Part shown: piece after piece, positions 1 to 9,689 of the stretch | Layout of the letters: every line of letters starts with the position of its first letter | Position numbering within the stretch: position 1 is the first letter of the stretch | NCBI GenBank assembly: GCA_947493195.1 | Contig: CANLQG010000004.1 | Coordinates: forward strand, 208,001 to 272,000 | Reading direction: 5' to 3' | Source: an uncultured Sphingomonadaceae bacterium | GTDB taxonomy: Bacteria; Pseudomonadota; Alphaproteobacteria; Sphingomonadales; Sphingomonadaceae | Length of the DNA stretch: 64,000 nt | Translations under genes and position numbers: made by a program | The notes under the pieces: generated by a model | Told to the model about the DNA's origin: nothing | What the model saw: the letters and a program-made list of their open reading frames with translations, nothing else | Databases searched by the model: none

Positions 1-2
1 TG

Positions 3-923
3 GGCGGCAAGTTGCCGATCCCCCCGCGAATCGAAGGCGCATTGCCGGTGCTGCATTTCGGCGGCTTCTCCACGCTACTCAATGGCATGTCGCAGCTCGG
101 CTCGCGCCTTCCCGAACTTCTGATCGGGCGACTGCTCGATACCATCGCCGTCGGTCTGTTCGCCCGCGCCTATGGCCTTGCCTGGCAGCTGCGCTGGCTG
201 GTGAGCGGCGGGATGACCACGGTCTTCTACCCGGCCTTTGCCCGCTTCCGTGACCGTGGCGATCCGCTCGGCCCGCATTACGAGCGCGTCACGGCCAGCT
301 TCACGGCCCTGACCTGGCCCACCATGGCCGGCCTTGCCGCCTGTTCGGTGCCGGTGGTGAACATCCTTTACGGCGAGCGCTGGCTGGGCGCGGCGCGGCC
401 GCTGGAATGGATCGCCATGGCGCAGATCCTGATGATCGCCCTGCCCCTGCATGTCGAACTGCCCATCCTGCTGAAGCGCACCCGACCGCTGCTCTGGCGC
501 TTCGGTCTCGATACCGCCGTCTCCGTTGTGCTGCTGGCGATAGGCGCGATGTTCTCGCTGGAGGCCGCTGCTGCCAGCCGCGTTGCCTATGGCTTTGCCT
601 GGCTCGCCATCCATGCACCCTTCCTGCAAGGCGTCGTCGGTTTCCGCTGGAGCGCACTGCTGCGCATCTGGCTGCAATCGGCGCTGGTGACAGGGGCGGC
701 GGTGCTGCCAGTGTGGCTCTCCTACCAATATGTCGCGCCCGCACTGGAGGCAGGCTTCGTCCAGGTTTTTGCTGCTGCCATGATCGGGGTCGTGCTTTGG
801 CTGGTCACCCTGCGCCAAATTCGCCACCCGGCCTATTTCGAGATCCACCACTTCGCCAGCCATGCGCTCAGCCAGTTTGGCTGGGCACGCTTCGTGCCAG
901 CCCCGCGCCCTGCCTCGCACTAG
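3..923 (+). CDS. Oligosaccharide flippase (Wzx/MATE-like), C-terminal part
   Basis: The reading frame is open from the window edge, so this is the 3' part of a longer gene (partial at the 5' end). What remains is about 305 residues, mostly hydrophobic segments separated by short Arg-rich loops. One such loop follows the segment holding YGLAWQLRWLVSGG. This is typical of lipopolysaccharide or O-antigen flippases of the Wzx class, which move undecaprenyl-linked sugars across the inner membrane. A TTG at base 12 is probably internal rather than the start. It lies some 36 kb from the main polysaccharide locus, so it may serve a different glycan. The family is reasonably sure; the substrate is unknown. 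Confidence 0.75.
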   Translation, partial: GGKLPIPPRIEGALPVLHFGGFSTLLNGMSQLGSRLPELLIGRLLDTIAVGLFARAYGLAWQLRWLVSGGMTTVFYPAFARFRDRGDPLGPHYERVTASFTALTWPTMAGLAACSVPVVNILYGERWLGAARPLEWIAMAQILMIALPLHVELPILLKRTRPLLWRFGLDTAVSVVLLAIGAMFSLEAAAASRVAYGFAWLAIHAPFLQGVVGFRWSALLRIWLQSALVTGAAVLPVWLSYQYVAPALEAGFVQVFAAAMIGVVLWLVTLRQIRHPAYFEIHHFASHALSQFGWARFVPAPRPASH

Positions 924-1012
924 CCCGGCTTGGGCCTTGGCCCGCTGCGTGGTAATACCGCCAGTGCAAGCTCGCCGCGGTCCGGGACACCCCGTCGGGC
1001 AGGAGAGAGGCA

Positions 1013-2008
1013 ATGCACTGGATTGCAACCGCAGGCGCGCTGGCCCTGCTCACCCCCGCCATGGCGGAAGATGTTCCCGGACCGGCCCACCTACCGACCG
1101 CGCAGGAAAGCGCTTCGGACGATATTTCGGCAGCACCGATCGTTATCGAAACCATCGACATGGAAACGGAGCGCTATCGCCGGATGACGGTGCCGGTCAC
1201 CATCATGGGCGAGGGACCTTTCGCATTCATGGTCGACACCGGATCGCAGGCCACAGTGCTTTCGCGCCGCCTGGCAGAGCAGCTCGAACTGACGGACCGC
1301 GAACCTGCAACGCTGGTCGGCATGGCCAGCAGCCGCGCGGTGGAGACAACTATCGTGCCCCGGTTCCAGCTGGGCAAGCGCAGCATGACCCTGCGTACCG
1401 CCCCAGTCCTGGAAGGTGCCCATATCGGCGGGGCGGACGGCATTCTCGGCCTCGATTCGCTGCAGAACCAGCGCGTCCTGCTGGATTTCGCAGGCGGCAC
1501 AATGCACATCTCCGACTCTGTCGGTGCTGGCGGCAGGGACGGATACGATATCGTCGTTCGCGCACAGGAGCGACTGGGCCAGCTGATCATCCACCGCGCC
1601 CAGATCGACGGCGTAAGCGTCGACGTGATGCTGGATACCGGGGCGCAGGGCTCGGTCGGCAACCTCGCGCTGCGGGAACGGCTGCGCCGCCGCGGACAAC
1701 TGGACGACGCGGTCATTACCGACATCAACGGCGTGCGCACCAGCGGGGAAACCCGCATGGCCCGGCGGCTGGAACTGGGCACCGCACAGATCAACAATGT
1801 CGTCGTCTCGTTCACCGATGCGCCCACCTTCCACTCCCTTGGCCTGGTGGAACGGCCAGCATTGATCCTGGGCATGCGCGAAATGCGCCTGTTCAAGCGG
1901 GTTGCGATAGATTTTCGCTCTCGCCGCGTGCTGTTCGACCTGCCCGGCGATGTACCGATCGACCAGATCTGGCACTTCAACCGCCGGGCCAGCAGGTTGA
2001 ACGACTAG
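1013..2008 (+). CDS. Secreted retropepsin-like aspartyl protease with two catalytic motifs
   Basis: 331 residues with an N-terminal signal peptide (about residues 1-18, ending AMA) and a strong AGGAGAGAGG ribosome site before the ATG. Two retropepsin-type cores follow each other. The first has VDTGSQATVL at about 74-83 (D75-T76-G77). The second has LDTGAQGSV at about 207-215 (D208-T209-G210). Each is followed by a hydrophobic-hydrophobic-Gly segment (GILGL near 143, LILGM further on). Bacterial aspartyl proteases of the Asp_protease_2 type often carry one such motif and work as dimers, so one chain with two motifs could form its own active site. The location is probably periplasmic. The substrate is unknown. 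It stands alone between the flippase and the ABC exporter. Confidence 0.8.
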   Translation: MHWIATAGALALLTPAMAEDVPGPAHLPTAQESASDDISAAPIVIETIDMETERYRRMTVPVTIMGEGPFAFMVDTGSQATVLSRRLAEQLELTDREPATLVGMASSRAVETTIVPRFQLGKRSMTLRTAPVLEGAHIGGADGILGLDSLQNQRVLLDFAGGTMHISDSVGAGGRDGYDIVVRAQERLGQLIIHRAQIDGVSVDVMLDTGAQGSVGNLALRERLRRRGQLDDAVITDINGVRTSGETRMARRLELGTAQINNVVVSFTDAPTFHSLGLVERPALILGMREMRLFKRVAIDFRSRRVLFDLPGDVPIDQIWHFNRRASRLND

Positions 2009-2063
2009 GCGGACACGCCGTCTCGCGCTTGCCCTTCCCTGCCCAAGGCCCCACCTTGGCGCG

Positions 2064-3893
2064 GTGAGAGATTTCGGCGACAGGACGGGGACCAGGACAG
2101 CAAGCGGCGAAAACGCCGACTGGGCGACCATGCGCCGTTTCCTGCCCTATCTCTGGCCAAAGGGCAGGCCGGACCTCAAGCGCCGGATTGTCGGCGCGGG
2201 GATCCTCGTCCTGCTGGCCAAGGCCGTCGTCCTCACCCTGCCCTTTGCCTACGCCCGCGCAGTCGACACGATGGGCGCGGACGGCGATCCTGCCGTGTGG
2301 GTCGCGATGGCGCTGGTGATCGCCTATGCCGCGGGCCGGTTCGGCAGCGTGCTGTTCGACCAGTTGCGCAACATCGTTTTCAACCGCGTGGGTCAGGACG
2401 CGGTGCTGGGCCTCACCGAGGACGTCTTCGCGCGGTTGCATCAGCTTTCGCTCCGGTTCCACCTCTCACGACGCACAGGCGAGATTACACGCGTGGTGGA
2501 ACGCGGGACCAAATCGATCAGCTCGATGCTCTACTTCCTGCTGTTCAACATCACCCCCACCGCCATCGAACTGGTGGTGGTAAGCGTGATCTTCTGGACC
2601 ATCTTCGGCTGGGAGCTCGTTGCCGCAGTCGCCGTCACCGTGGTCAGCTTCATCTGGATCACGCAGGCCATCACCGAATGGCGGGTGAAACTGCGCAAGG
2701 AGATGAACGACCTCGACGGACAGGCCATGGCCCGCGCGGTCGACAGCCTGCTGAACTACGAAACCGTGAAGTACTTCGGTGCGGAACACCGCGAGCGCGA
2801 ACGCTATTCGCGCAGCGCCGGGCAATATGCCGAAGCCGCGATAAAGACCGAGAACTCGCTGGGTCTGCTGAACATCGTTCAGGCCGTCATCCTCAACCTG
2901 ATGATGGGCGCGGCGATGGCGTGGACCGTATGGGGTTGGTCGCAAGGGCGCCTGTCGCCGGGCGATCTGGTGCTGGTGAACACCTACCTGCTGCAGCTTT
3001 TCCGTCCGCTCGACATGCTCGGCTGGGTCTACCGCACGATCCGCCAAGGCCTGATAGACATGGCCGACATGTTCGGCCTGCTCGATCGCCCGGTAGAGGT
3101 CGAAGACCGTCCCGGCGCACCTGCGCTGGTGGTGAAGCGCCCTACCGTAACCTTCGAGAACGTGGATTTCGGCTACGACCGCGAACGGCAAATCCTGCAC
3201 GGCCTGTCGTTCGAGGCACCGGCGGGCAGCACCGTAGCGCTGGTGGGGCCATCTGGCGCGGGCAAGAGCACCATCGGGCGGCTGCTGTTCCGCTTCTATG
3301 ACCCGTGGAACGGGCGCATCTGCGTGGATGGCCGCGATATCCGCGAGGTCACGCAGGAGAGCCTGAGGCGCAACATCGGCATCGTTCCGCAGGATTCGGT
3401 GCTGTTCAACGATACCATCCGCTACAACATTGCCTATGGCCGCGACGATCCCAGCGACGAGCAGGTGCGCCGCGCCGCCGCCGATGCATCCATCCTGCCT
3501 TTCGTGAACGCATTGCCCCACGGTTTCGAGACCGAGGTGGGCGAGCGCGGACTGAAGCTGTCGGGCGGGGAGAAGCAGCGCGTGGCGATTGCCCGCACCC
3601 TGCTGAAAGATCCGCCCATCGTGCTGCTGGACGAGGCGACGAGCGCGCTCGATTCGCGTACCGAGCAGGATATTCTCGCGACGCTGAAGCGCGTTTCGGC
3701 CCACCGCACCACCATCGCCATTGCGCACCGGCTTTCGACGATTGCCGATGCCGACATCATCAACGTGATGGAGGCAGGCCGTATCGTCGAGCACGGCAGT
3801 CACGGCGATCTGCTCCGCCGGGATGGTCTCTACGCAGAGATGTGGAACCGGCAGCAGAGCGAGGACACCGAGACGCGCGAAGCGGCCGAATAG
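2064..3893 (+). CDS. Atm1/HMT-type ABC exporter, fused permease and ATPase
   Basis: 609 residues. The N-terminal half is a six-helix ABC exporter membrane domain, including the NYETVKYFG segment (about 228-236) characteristic of the Atm1/ABCB7/HMT1 group. The C-terminal half is an ATPase domain with Walker A GPSGAGKS (about 394-401), signature LSGGEKQR (about 499-506) and Walker B IVLLDEA followed by the D-loop SALD. Known relatives export glutathione-linked sulfur or metal conjugates and form homodimers in the inner membrane. The frame opens at a GTG (2064) without a clear ribosome site. An ATG at 2130 (MRRFLPYLWP) is a possible alternative start. It stands alone, convergent with the downstream peptidase. 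Confidence 0.88.
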   Translation: MRDFGDRTGTRTASGENADWATMRRFLPYLWPKGRPDLKRRIVGAGILVLLAKAVVLTLPFAYARAVDTMGADGDPAVWVAMALVIAYAAGRFGSVLFDQLRNIVFNRVGQDAVLGLTEDVFARLHQLSLRFHLSRRTGEITRVVERGTKSISSMLYFLLFNITPTAIELVVVSVIFWTIFGWELVAAVAVTVVSFIWITQAITEWRVKLRKEMNDLDGQAMARAVDSLLNYETVKYFGAEHRERERYSRSAGQYAEAAIKTENSLGLLNIVQAVILNLMMGAAMAWTVWGWSQGRLSPGDLVLVNTYLLQLFRPLDMLGWVYRTIRQGLIDMADMFGLLDRPVEVEDRPGAPALVVKRPTVTFENVDFGYDRERQILHGLSFEAPAGSTVALVGPSGAGKSTIGRLLFRFYDPWNGRICVDGRDIREVTQESLRRNIGIVPQDSVLFNDTIRYNIAYGRDDPSDEQVRRAAADASILPFVNALPHGFETEVGERGLKLSGGEKQRVAIARTLLKDPPIVLLDEATSALDSRTEQDILATLKRVSAHRTTIAIAHRLSTIADADIINVMEAGRIVEHGSHGDLLRRDGLYAEMWNRQQSEDTETREAAE

Positions 3894-3895
3894 TC

Positions 3896-3914
3896 CCCGC
3901 CCCGCCGGGGCGGG
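3896..3914. terminator. GC-rich hairpin between convergent genes
   Basis: CCCGCCCC, a 3-base loop and GGGGCGGG form a perfect 8-bp stem in the 21-base gap between the ABC exporter stop and the peptidase stop. There is no T-tract on either side. It could therefore stop polymerase only with help, or simply protect both transcript ends. Confidence 0.35.
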
Positions 3915-6770
3915 TCAGCCGCCCATGGCCGGAACCTGCGGATTGGTGAGGTCGAGCTCATCCACCGGAATCACTTCCACATCGGCCCGGATTGCGCGCA
4001 GATCTTCGATGAAAGCCGACGCGTTGCCGACCACGATCACCGTCGCATTGTCCGGGTCGAAATAACGGTCTGCCGCGGCAGAGGCCTGCTCGGCCGTTAC
4101 CGCGTCGAGGCTCTCTCCGTAGCGCGCGATCTCGGCGGGATCGATGCCCAGCGTCAGCAGGTTCGACAGGATGCTGGCATAACCCGAAGAACTTTCGAGG
4201 CTGCGCGAATAGCCGCCGGTCAGGTAGAGGCGGCGCTTCTCCAGCAGATCGTCGTCCAGCGGTTCGCTGCCGATCCGGTCAAATTCGTCGAGCATCACCT
4301 GCACCACCTCGTCCACCGTTTCATTGGCGGTCTGCGTGGCAGCTTGGATGAACGGGTCTTCCAGCAGGGAAGCCGAGCCCGAATAGGAGCCATAGGAAAG
4401 GCCGCGATTGTTGCGGATTTCTTGGAACAGCCGCCCGCTCGATCCACCGCCCAGCACGGCATTGGCAAGCTCCAGCGGGAAATAAGCCTCACTTCCGCGC
4501 ACCGGCCCGCGGCCCACGACGTAGACTGCGGCCTGCCCGGCGTCGGGCATGTCGATCACCACCGTGCGAGCGGGTTGCGGGTCGCCCGCGCGGCTGTCGA
4601 TCTGCGCCGGGGCGGGTGCCTCGCTGGTCCAGTCGCCGAACAGGCGGTCAGCCAGGGCAAAGGCCTCTTCGGGCGCAATGCCGCCGCTCACCACGATCTG
4701 CGCGCGCGAGGGGTGCCAGTAGGTTTCGCGGTGGGCGAGCAGGTCTTCGCGGGTTATGGAGCCCAGCGACTCCAGCGTGCCACCGCCAAGGTTGCCATAG
4801 GGCGCATCGCCATAGACCACCGGACGCAGCACCATGCTGGCGAGCGCGGATGGTTCGTTCATGTTGACGCGCAGGTTATCGGCGGCTCGGGTCAGTTCGC
4901 GCGTCACCTCGGCCTGCGGATAGTTCGCATTGCGGATGACATCGGCAAAGACCGTGCCCGCCGCCTCCAGGTTTGCGACGGGCGCGGTTAGCGAAAACCC
5001 GGTGTTGTCGGTGCCCGCACCGCCACCCATCGCGGCGCCCAGGCTTTCCATGCGCGCGGCAATTTCCTGCGCGCTGAACGATGGCGTGCCGTGCTCGGCA
5101 AGGTCCGCCGCCCATTCGGCAACGCCAGCCTTGGCGCGATCATCGCTGATGCTGCCGCCGGGCAGCAGCACGCGCATGGTGGCGATCGGCACATCGCCGG
5201 TCTGCACCGCCAGCACTTCGATGCCATTGGCCAGCGTCTGTGTGACGAATTCGGGCACGGCGACAACCGGCACCTCACCCGGTGCAGGCGGAGCCTCACG
5301 CTCGCCTTCGGGCAGGACTGAAAGCGGCTCGCCCACTGGGGGCGGCAAGGTACGGAAGGTCGGCATCGGCTCGGGATTGGCGAAGGTCGAAGGATCGAAC
5401 TCGCCGCGCGTCAGGCGGAAATCGACGCGGGCCTGCGGATCGAGCCAGTATTGTGCCACGCGCTGGACATCCTCGGCAGTCACGTCGGCGATTGCCGCCA
5501 GGCGGCGGTCTGCCGCGCGCGGATCGCCGGTGGATACCAGCGCCTCGCCCAGCTCGAATGCCCGCCCCCGCGCTGTTTCGCGGCTGCGCAGCGTGCTCGC
5601 CACAAGCTCGTTCTTGGCCTCGGCCAGTTCGGCCTGCGTCACGGGTTCGTTGCGCATGCGCGCGGTCTCTTGCGCAAGGACCTGGGCAATCGCATCCATG
5701 TCCGCATCGGTGGAAATGCGGGCATACTGCACGAACTGTCCCGCTTCCTCCGTCTGGTAGGCATACTGGGTGGCAGCGGTCGCAAGCCCCGGTTCCACAA
5801 GGGCGCGGTAGAGGCGGCTGTTCTGGCCACTGCTCATGATCATGTCGAGCACCTCGATGGCCGCGCTGTCCGGGTGCGTGGCTTCGGGCAACTGCCACAG
5901 CGTGCCAACCAGCGGCTGCGGCACGCTGGGCGCTGCGGCGGTGACCATGCGCGGCGAAGTGCGGCGATCCTCGCGCGCAGTGATGGTAACATCCACCGGA
6001 TTGGCGCGCCGCGGGATATCGGCGAAGTATTCGTCCACCAGCGAACGCAGTTCGTCCATTTCGAAATTGCCGGCGACGATCAGCGTGGCCGTGTCGGGGC
6101 CGTAATACGCCTGGTGGAAGGCGCGCGCATCGTCCAGCGTGGCGGCATCCAGATCGTCCATCGAGCCGATGCCGGGGCGGCGATGCGGCAGATCATCGAA
6201 TGCCACTTCGGGCAGCACAACCCGGCTGAACAGGCCATAGGGCGGCGCCAGCACGCGGGTGCGGTATTCCTCCTTCACCACGCTACGCTCGGTTTCGAAA
6301 ACGTCATCGTCCACCACCGGAAAGGCCATGCGCTCCCGGTGCGTCCACAGCATGGTTTCCAGGTATTCGGCAGGGACGGTTTCGAAGTAATTGGTGCGGT
6401 CGGTGCCGTTCGAGGCATTGCGGGTGCCGCCAACGTCCGCCGTCAGATCGTTGATCTGGTTGTAGTACATGTTCTTCGTCTTGCGCGACAGGATGTGCTC
6501 GAACAGGTGGGCGAAGCCGCTGCGGCCTTCGGGGTCCAGCTTCGAACCGATTTCGTACCACAGCGAGGTGGTGACGGTCGCGGTCGTGTCATCCTGGATG
6601 GCGATCACGCGCACGCCATTGTCCAGCGTCCATTCGGTGAACTCGATTTCCGGTGCGGTCAGGGCGGGCGCGGCATGAGCTTCAGCCGCTTCGTGGTGAT
6701 CCGCCCACGCGGGTGTCGCAAGCGCAATCGGAAGGATCGCAGCAGTAGCGGCGAGAAGAGCTTTTTTCAT
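3915..6770 (-). CDS. M16 (insulinase-family) zinc peptidase, two fused units
   Basis: 951 residues with a signal peptide (about 1-23, ending AWA), so probably periplasmic. The N-terminal M16 unit has the inverted zinc motif HLFEH (88-92) and the downstream glutamate pair in VVKEEYR (E167/E168), at the expected spacing of about 76 residues, so it should be active. The second M16 unit (from about residue 515, ITQ-like start near VTQTLANGIEVLAV) lacks HxxEH, as is usual for the non-catalytic half of PqqL-like fused enzymes. The R-Y type motif RGLSYGSYS lies in the C-terminal part. The family forms a clam-shell that degrades peptides. It is divergent from the SulP gene, with a 238-bp gap between them. 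Confidence 0.88.
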   Translation of the reverse strand: MKKALLAATAAILPIALATPAWADHHEAAEAHAAPALTAPEIEFTEWTLDNGVRVIAIQDDTTATVTTSLWYEIGSKLDPEGRSGFAHLFEHILSRKTKNMYYNQINDLTADVGGTRNASNGTDRTNYFETVPAEYLETMLWTHRERMAFPVVDDDVFETERSVVKEEYRTRVLAPPYGLFSRVVLPEVAFDDLPHRRPGIGSMDDLDAATLDDARAFHQAYYGPDTATLIVAGNFEMDELRSLVDEYFADIPRRANPVDVTITAREDRRTSPRMVTAAAPSVPQPLVGTLWQLPEATHPDSAAIEVLDMIMSSGQNSRLYRALVEPGLATAATQYAYQTEEAGQFVQYARISTDADMDAIAQVLAQETARMRNEPVTQAELAEAKNELVASTLRSRETARGRAFELGEALVSTGDPRAADRRLAAIADVTAEDVQRVAQYWLDPQARVDFRLTRGEFDPSTFANPEPMPTFRTLPPPVGEPLSVLPEGEREAPPAPGEVPVVAVPEFVTQTLANGIEVLAVQTGDVPIATMRVLLPGGSISDDRAKAGVAEWAADLAEHGTPSFSAQEIAARMESLGAAMGGGAGTDNTGFSLTAPVANLEAAGTVFADVIRNANYPQAEVTRELTRAADNLRVNMNEPSALASMVLRPVVYGDAPYGNLGGGTLESLGSITREDLLAHRETYWHPSRAQIVVSGGIAPEEAFALADRLFGDWTSEAPAPAQIDSRAGDPQPARTVVIDMPDAGQAAVYVVGRGPVRGSEAYFPLELANAVLGGGSSGRLFQEIRNNRGLSYGSYSGSASLLEDPFIQAATQTANETVDEVVQVMLDEFDRIGSEPLDDDLLEKRRLYLTGGYSRSLESSSGYASILSNLLTLGIDPAEIARYGESLDAVTAEQASAAADRYFDPDNATVIVVGNASAFIEDLRAIRADVEVIPVDELDLTNPQVPAMGG

Positions 6771-7008
6771 CGCGGAAGGTGTCCCCTGGGCAAATTGGTT
6801 GGCCCGGAAACTAAAGCACCCCTGCCATGCGCACGCAAGGCATTGATCTTCCGGCTAGACGAAGTGCAGAATCCTGTCTGCCAGCAGCAAGGTCGCGGTC
6901 TGGGCCGATTTTACTCAACTCTTGCATTGTGCAGTGCACCATCTAAGTGGAACCTTCACGTGAATCGCTGCGCATACTTGTCGCAGCCTCGAAACAACGG
7001 ACAATCCC
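6771..7008. other. Divergent intergenic region (M16 peptidase / SulP)
   Basis: 238 bases between two divergent genes, presumably holding both promoters. The only structure I see is an 11-base perfect palindrome GTGCAGTGCAC at 6929-6939, about 70 bases before the SulP start. No convincing -35/-10 pair and no ORF was found. Confidence 0.4.
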
Positions 7009-8514
7009 ATGATCGACACAGCCGCGTTGAAGCGCGACTGGCTCGCGCAACCGCGTGCCGACATCCTTGCTGGCATCGTCGTGGCGCTGGCTCTCATTCC
7101 CGAAGCCATCGGCTTTTCCATCATCGCCGGCGTCGATCCGCGCGTGGGACTCTATGCCTCGATCACCATCGCGATGGTCATTGCCTTCACCGGCGGTCGG
7201 CCCGGCATGATCTCGGCCGCGACGGCAGCCGTGGCCGTGGTGGTGGTGCCATTGGTGCGCGATCACGGGGTCGAATACCTGTTCGCGGCCACTATCCTGA
7301 TGGGCATCTTCCAGGCGATTGCCGCCGTGCTGCGACTGGACCTGATGATGCAGTTCGTCTCGCGCAGCGTCATCACGGGGTTCGTCAACGCCCTGGCGAT
7401 CCTGATCTTCATGGCCCAGGTGCCGCAGCTCAACCTCGCCAATGAAGGCGTTTCGTGGCTGACCTATGCAATGGTCGCAGGCGGCCTCGCGATCATCTAC
7501 CTGCTGCCCAAGCTGACGACCGCGGTTCCCTCTCCACTGGTGGCGATCATCGTGCTGGGCGCGCTGTCCATCGGGCTGAACTGGGACGTGAACACGGTTG
7601 CCGACATGGGCGAACTGCCCGAGGGCCTGCCCTATTTCATCATCCCCGACGTGCCGCTGACCGTGGAAACCTTCCAGATCATCGCCCCCTACTCGCTGAC
7701 GATGGCGGCTGTGGGCCTGCTGGAATCGCTGCTGACGGCGCAGATCGTGGACGACATGACGCACACCGAATCAAACAAGCAGCGCGAGTGCGCGGGACAG
7801 GGTTCCGCCAACATCGTTGCCGCCTTCTTTGGCGGCATGGGCGGCTGCGCGATGATCGGCCAGTCGGTAATCAACGTCACCAGTGGCGGGCGTGGGCGAT
7901 TGTCCAGCTTCACCGCAGGCGTGACCCTGCTGGTGCTGCTGGCGGCCCTCGGCCCGATCGTGGGCCAGATCCCCATGGCTGCGCTGGTGGCGGTGATGAT
8001 CATGGTCAGCATCGGCACGTTCAGCTGGAATTCCATCCCCAATATCCGCCACCACCCCTGGCCATCCTCCGTCGTCATGCTGGCGACTGTCGTGATCGTC
8101 GTGTGGACGCACAACCTTGCGCTGGGCGTGCTGGCCGGCGTGCTGCTGTCGGGCATCTTCTTCACCGGCAAGGTGCAGCGCATGTTTGCCGTCCAGCGGG
8201 TGCGTCATGGCGATACCGCAACCTATCACATCACCGGCCAGATCTTCTTCGCCAGCGTGGACAGGTTCTTCTACGCCATCGGCCCGGAAAGCCGCATGGA
8301 CGATCCTGCCGACAACGTGGTGATCGACGTTACCAAGGCGCACTTCTGGGACATCTCTGGTGTCGGCGCGCTCGACAAGGTGGTGGACCGCATGCGCCGC
8401 AACGGGCGCAGCGTACAGGTTGTCGGGCTGAACGACGCCAGCGCGGACCTGGTCGACAAGTTTGCGCTGACCGACAAGACGGGCGTCGAAATCGGTCTGG
8501 CCCCGCATCCCTAG
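7009..8514 (+). CDS. SulP-family anion transporter with STAS domain
   Basis: 501 residues. The N-terminal region (about 10-390) is strongly hydrophobic and carries the SulP hallmark early on: [20 protein letters not shown] followed by VGLYAS and a [13 protein letters not shown] segment. The C-terminal roughly 110 residues form a STAS domain, with the conserved [22 protein letters not shown] block. SulP proteins carry sulfate, bicarbonate, dicarboxylates or other anions; the substrate cannot be read from sequence. The gene is preceded by a moderate ACGGA ribosome site. It is monocistronic as far as can be seen, divergent from the M16 peptidase gene. Confidence 0.92.
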   Translation: MIDTAALKRDWLAQPRADILAGIVVALALIPEAIGFSIIAGVDPRVGLYASITIAMVIAFTGGRPGMISAATAAVAVVVVPLVRDHGVEYLFAATILMGIFQAIAAVLRLDLMMQFVSRSVITGFVNALAILIFMAQVPQLNLANEGVSWLTYAMVAGGLAIIYLLPKLTTAVPSPLVAIIVLGALSIGLNWDVNTVADMGELPEGLPYFIIPDVPLTVETFQIIAPYSLTMAAVGLLESLLTAQIVDDMTHTESNKQRECAGQGSANIVAAFFGGMGGCAMIGQSVINVTSGGRGRLSSFTAGVTLLVLLAALGPIVGQIPMAALVAVMIMVSIGTFSWNSIPNIRHHPWPSSVVMLATVVIVVWTHNLALGVLAGVLLSGIFFTGKVQRMFAVQRVRHGDTATYHITGQIFFASVDRFFYAIGPESRMDDPADNVVIDVTKAHFWDISGVGALDKVVDRMRRNGRSVQVVGLNDASADLVDKFALTDKTGVEIGLAPHP

Positions 8515-8682
8515 GTCGTCCGGCGTTTTCGGAACACCTCCAGTTTCAGTACGTTAATCCTCACGTGCGGGCACGGCTGCGCCCTGCTCGCGCTCGCCTT
8601 CGCGGAAAAGCGCAATTTTCTTTCACGACCGATTGCTTTTCCCGCTCGCAACGGAGGAAGGCAGGAGAGAGGAAGGATTGCT

Positions 8683-9090
8683 ATGAAAACCCCCGATACG
8701 AAGCGCGCTTTACCAATTGCGGCCGCCATGCTGACGCTGGGCTTGACCACTGCCTGCGCGACCACCGACGGTTCGGCGGCACTGGACGGCGAGGCCCGCC
8801 TCGCCGAGATGGTGCAGGGAAAGACTGCGGGAGAACCGCAGAGCTGCATCCCGGCCCTGCTGGATAACCGCCTGACCGTGATCGACGAGACCGCAGTGGT
8901 CTATGACGCCGGAAACACGATCTACGTCGCGCGACCCGAAAATCCGCGGTCGCTGGATGAGCAGGACATACTCGTGATCGAACGAAGCGGCGGACAACTG
9001 TGCAAGCAGGACATCGTGCGCACGGTCGATCGCAATTTCGGCTTCACGACAGGCGCGGTGTTCCTGGGTGATTTCGTCCCCTATCGCTAG
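8683..9090 (+). CDS. Small putative lipoprotein, possibly DUF6491-like
   Basis: 135 residues preceded by a very strong purine-rich ribosome site (AGGAGAGAGGAAGG). The N-terminus is a lipoprotein signal peptide with the lipobox TTAC placing the lipid on Cys25. The mature part has two further cysteines (in SCIPALL and QLCKQD), which could pair, and ends GDFVPYR. The pattern resembles small periplasmic DUF6491-type proteins common in sphingomonads and xanthomonads, but I cannot confirm this by search. The function is unknown. The gene stands alone, with a short inverted repeat (AAACGC/GCGTTT) just after its stop. Confidence 0.7.
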   Translation: MKTPDTKRALPIAAAMLTLGLTTACATTDGSAALDGEARLAEMVQGKTAGEPQSCIPALLDNRLTVIDETAVVYDAGNTIYVARPENPRSLDEQDILVIERSGGQLCKQDIVRTVDRNFGFTTGAVFLGDFVPYR

Positions 9091-9239
9091 GGGTTCAAAC
9101 GCAGGGGCGTTTCTCGACTGAACGCTTACCCTGCGTCCGCAGACGGCACGCGGCCCTCCGCCGCAATTCGCGCGAATACCGCTAGCAAAGCCTCTGGCGG
9201 CGCTGCCTCGATGGCACCATTGGCTACATGCTCCGCCGA

Positions 9240-9530
9240 TCATGCCATCGAAGGCTTTTCGTCATCGAGCATGGCCCAGCCCGGAAACATGCGGTTCCCA
9301 GTGTCTCTCGTAAGCAGCACCGCCACGTCGCAGTGGCGGTCGTCCGCCGCGATCAGGCCGTACGAGGCATCGATGGCTGCATCCGGCCCTTCTATCAGTT
9401 GCAGGTAAAGGTCGTGCCGAACCAGCAGCGCGCCGGTAATGTCGTCACGCGCATTGTTGCGCCGCGCCTGCGACAGGATGCCTGCCAGCATGGCCTCGTC
9501 GAATCCGAACGGCTGAGAGCGATAGATCAA
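9240..9530 (-). CDS. Minimal BLUF blue-light photoreceptor
   Basis: 96 residues, essentially only a BLUF flavin-binding domain. The residues known to matter in AppA are all present at matching spacing: Tyr3 (IYRS), Asn26 (NNARDDITGALL), Gln44 (LYLQLIEGP), Trp85 and Met87 (FPGWAM). It should bind FAD and change hydrogen bonding on blue light, then signal to an unknown partner because no output domain is attached. The only usable start is TTG at 9530. A stop lies in frame further upstream and no ATG or GTG intervenes. A GAGGAG lies about 16 bases upstream, rather far for a ribosome site, so a few N-terminal residues may be missing. Confidence 0.85.
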   Translation of the reverse strand: MIYRSQPFGFDEAMLAGILSQARRNNARDDITGALLVRHDLYLQLIEGPDAAIDASYGLIAADDRHCDVAVLLTRDTGNRMFPGWAMLDDEKPSMA

Positions 9531-9689
9531 CTGCTTAACGTCGCCATTCTCCTCGGAAGGTCCAAAGGCTGGAGCCTACCGGATTGCCAAGGGGCGCGAT
9601 TGTGCGGTCGCGAGCGCTCTCCAGAGGAGAACAGGACTGATCGCCAGGGGCGAGATAGCATAATCCCGTCGCCCGGATCGTCCGAAGAC

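Noticed and set aside
6929..6939. 11-base palindrome GTGCAGTGCAC before the SulP gene
   Set aside because: A single short palindrome with no second copy or known regulator; mentioned only within the intergenic entry.
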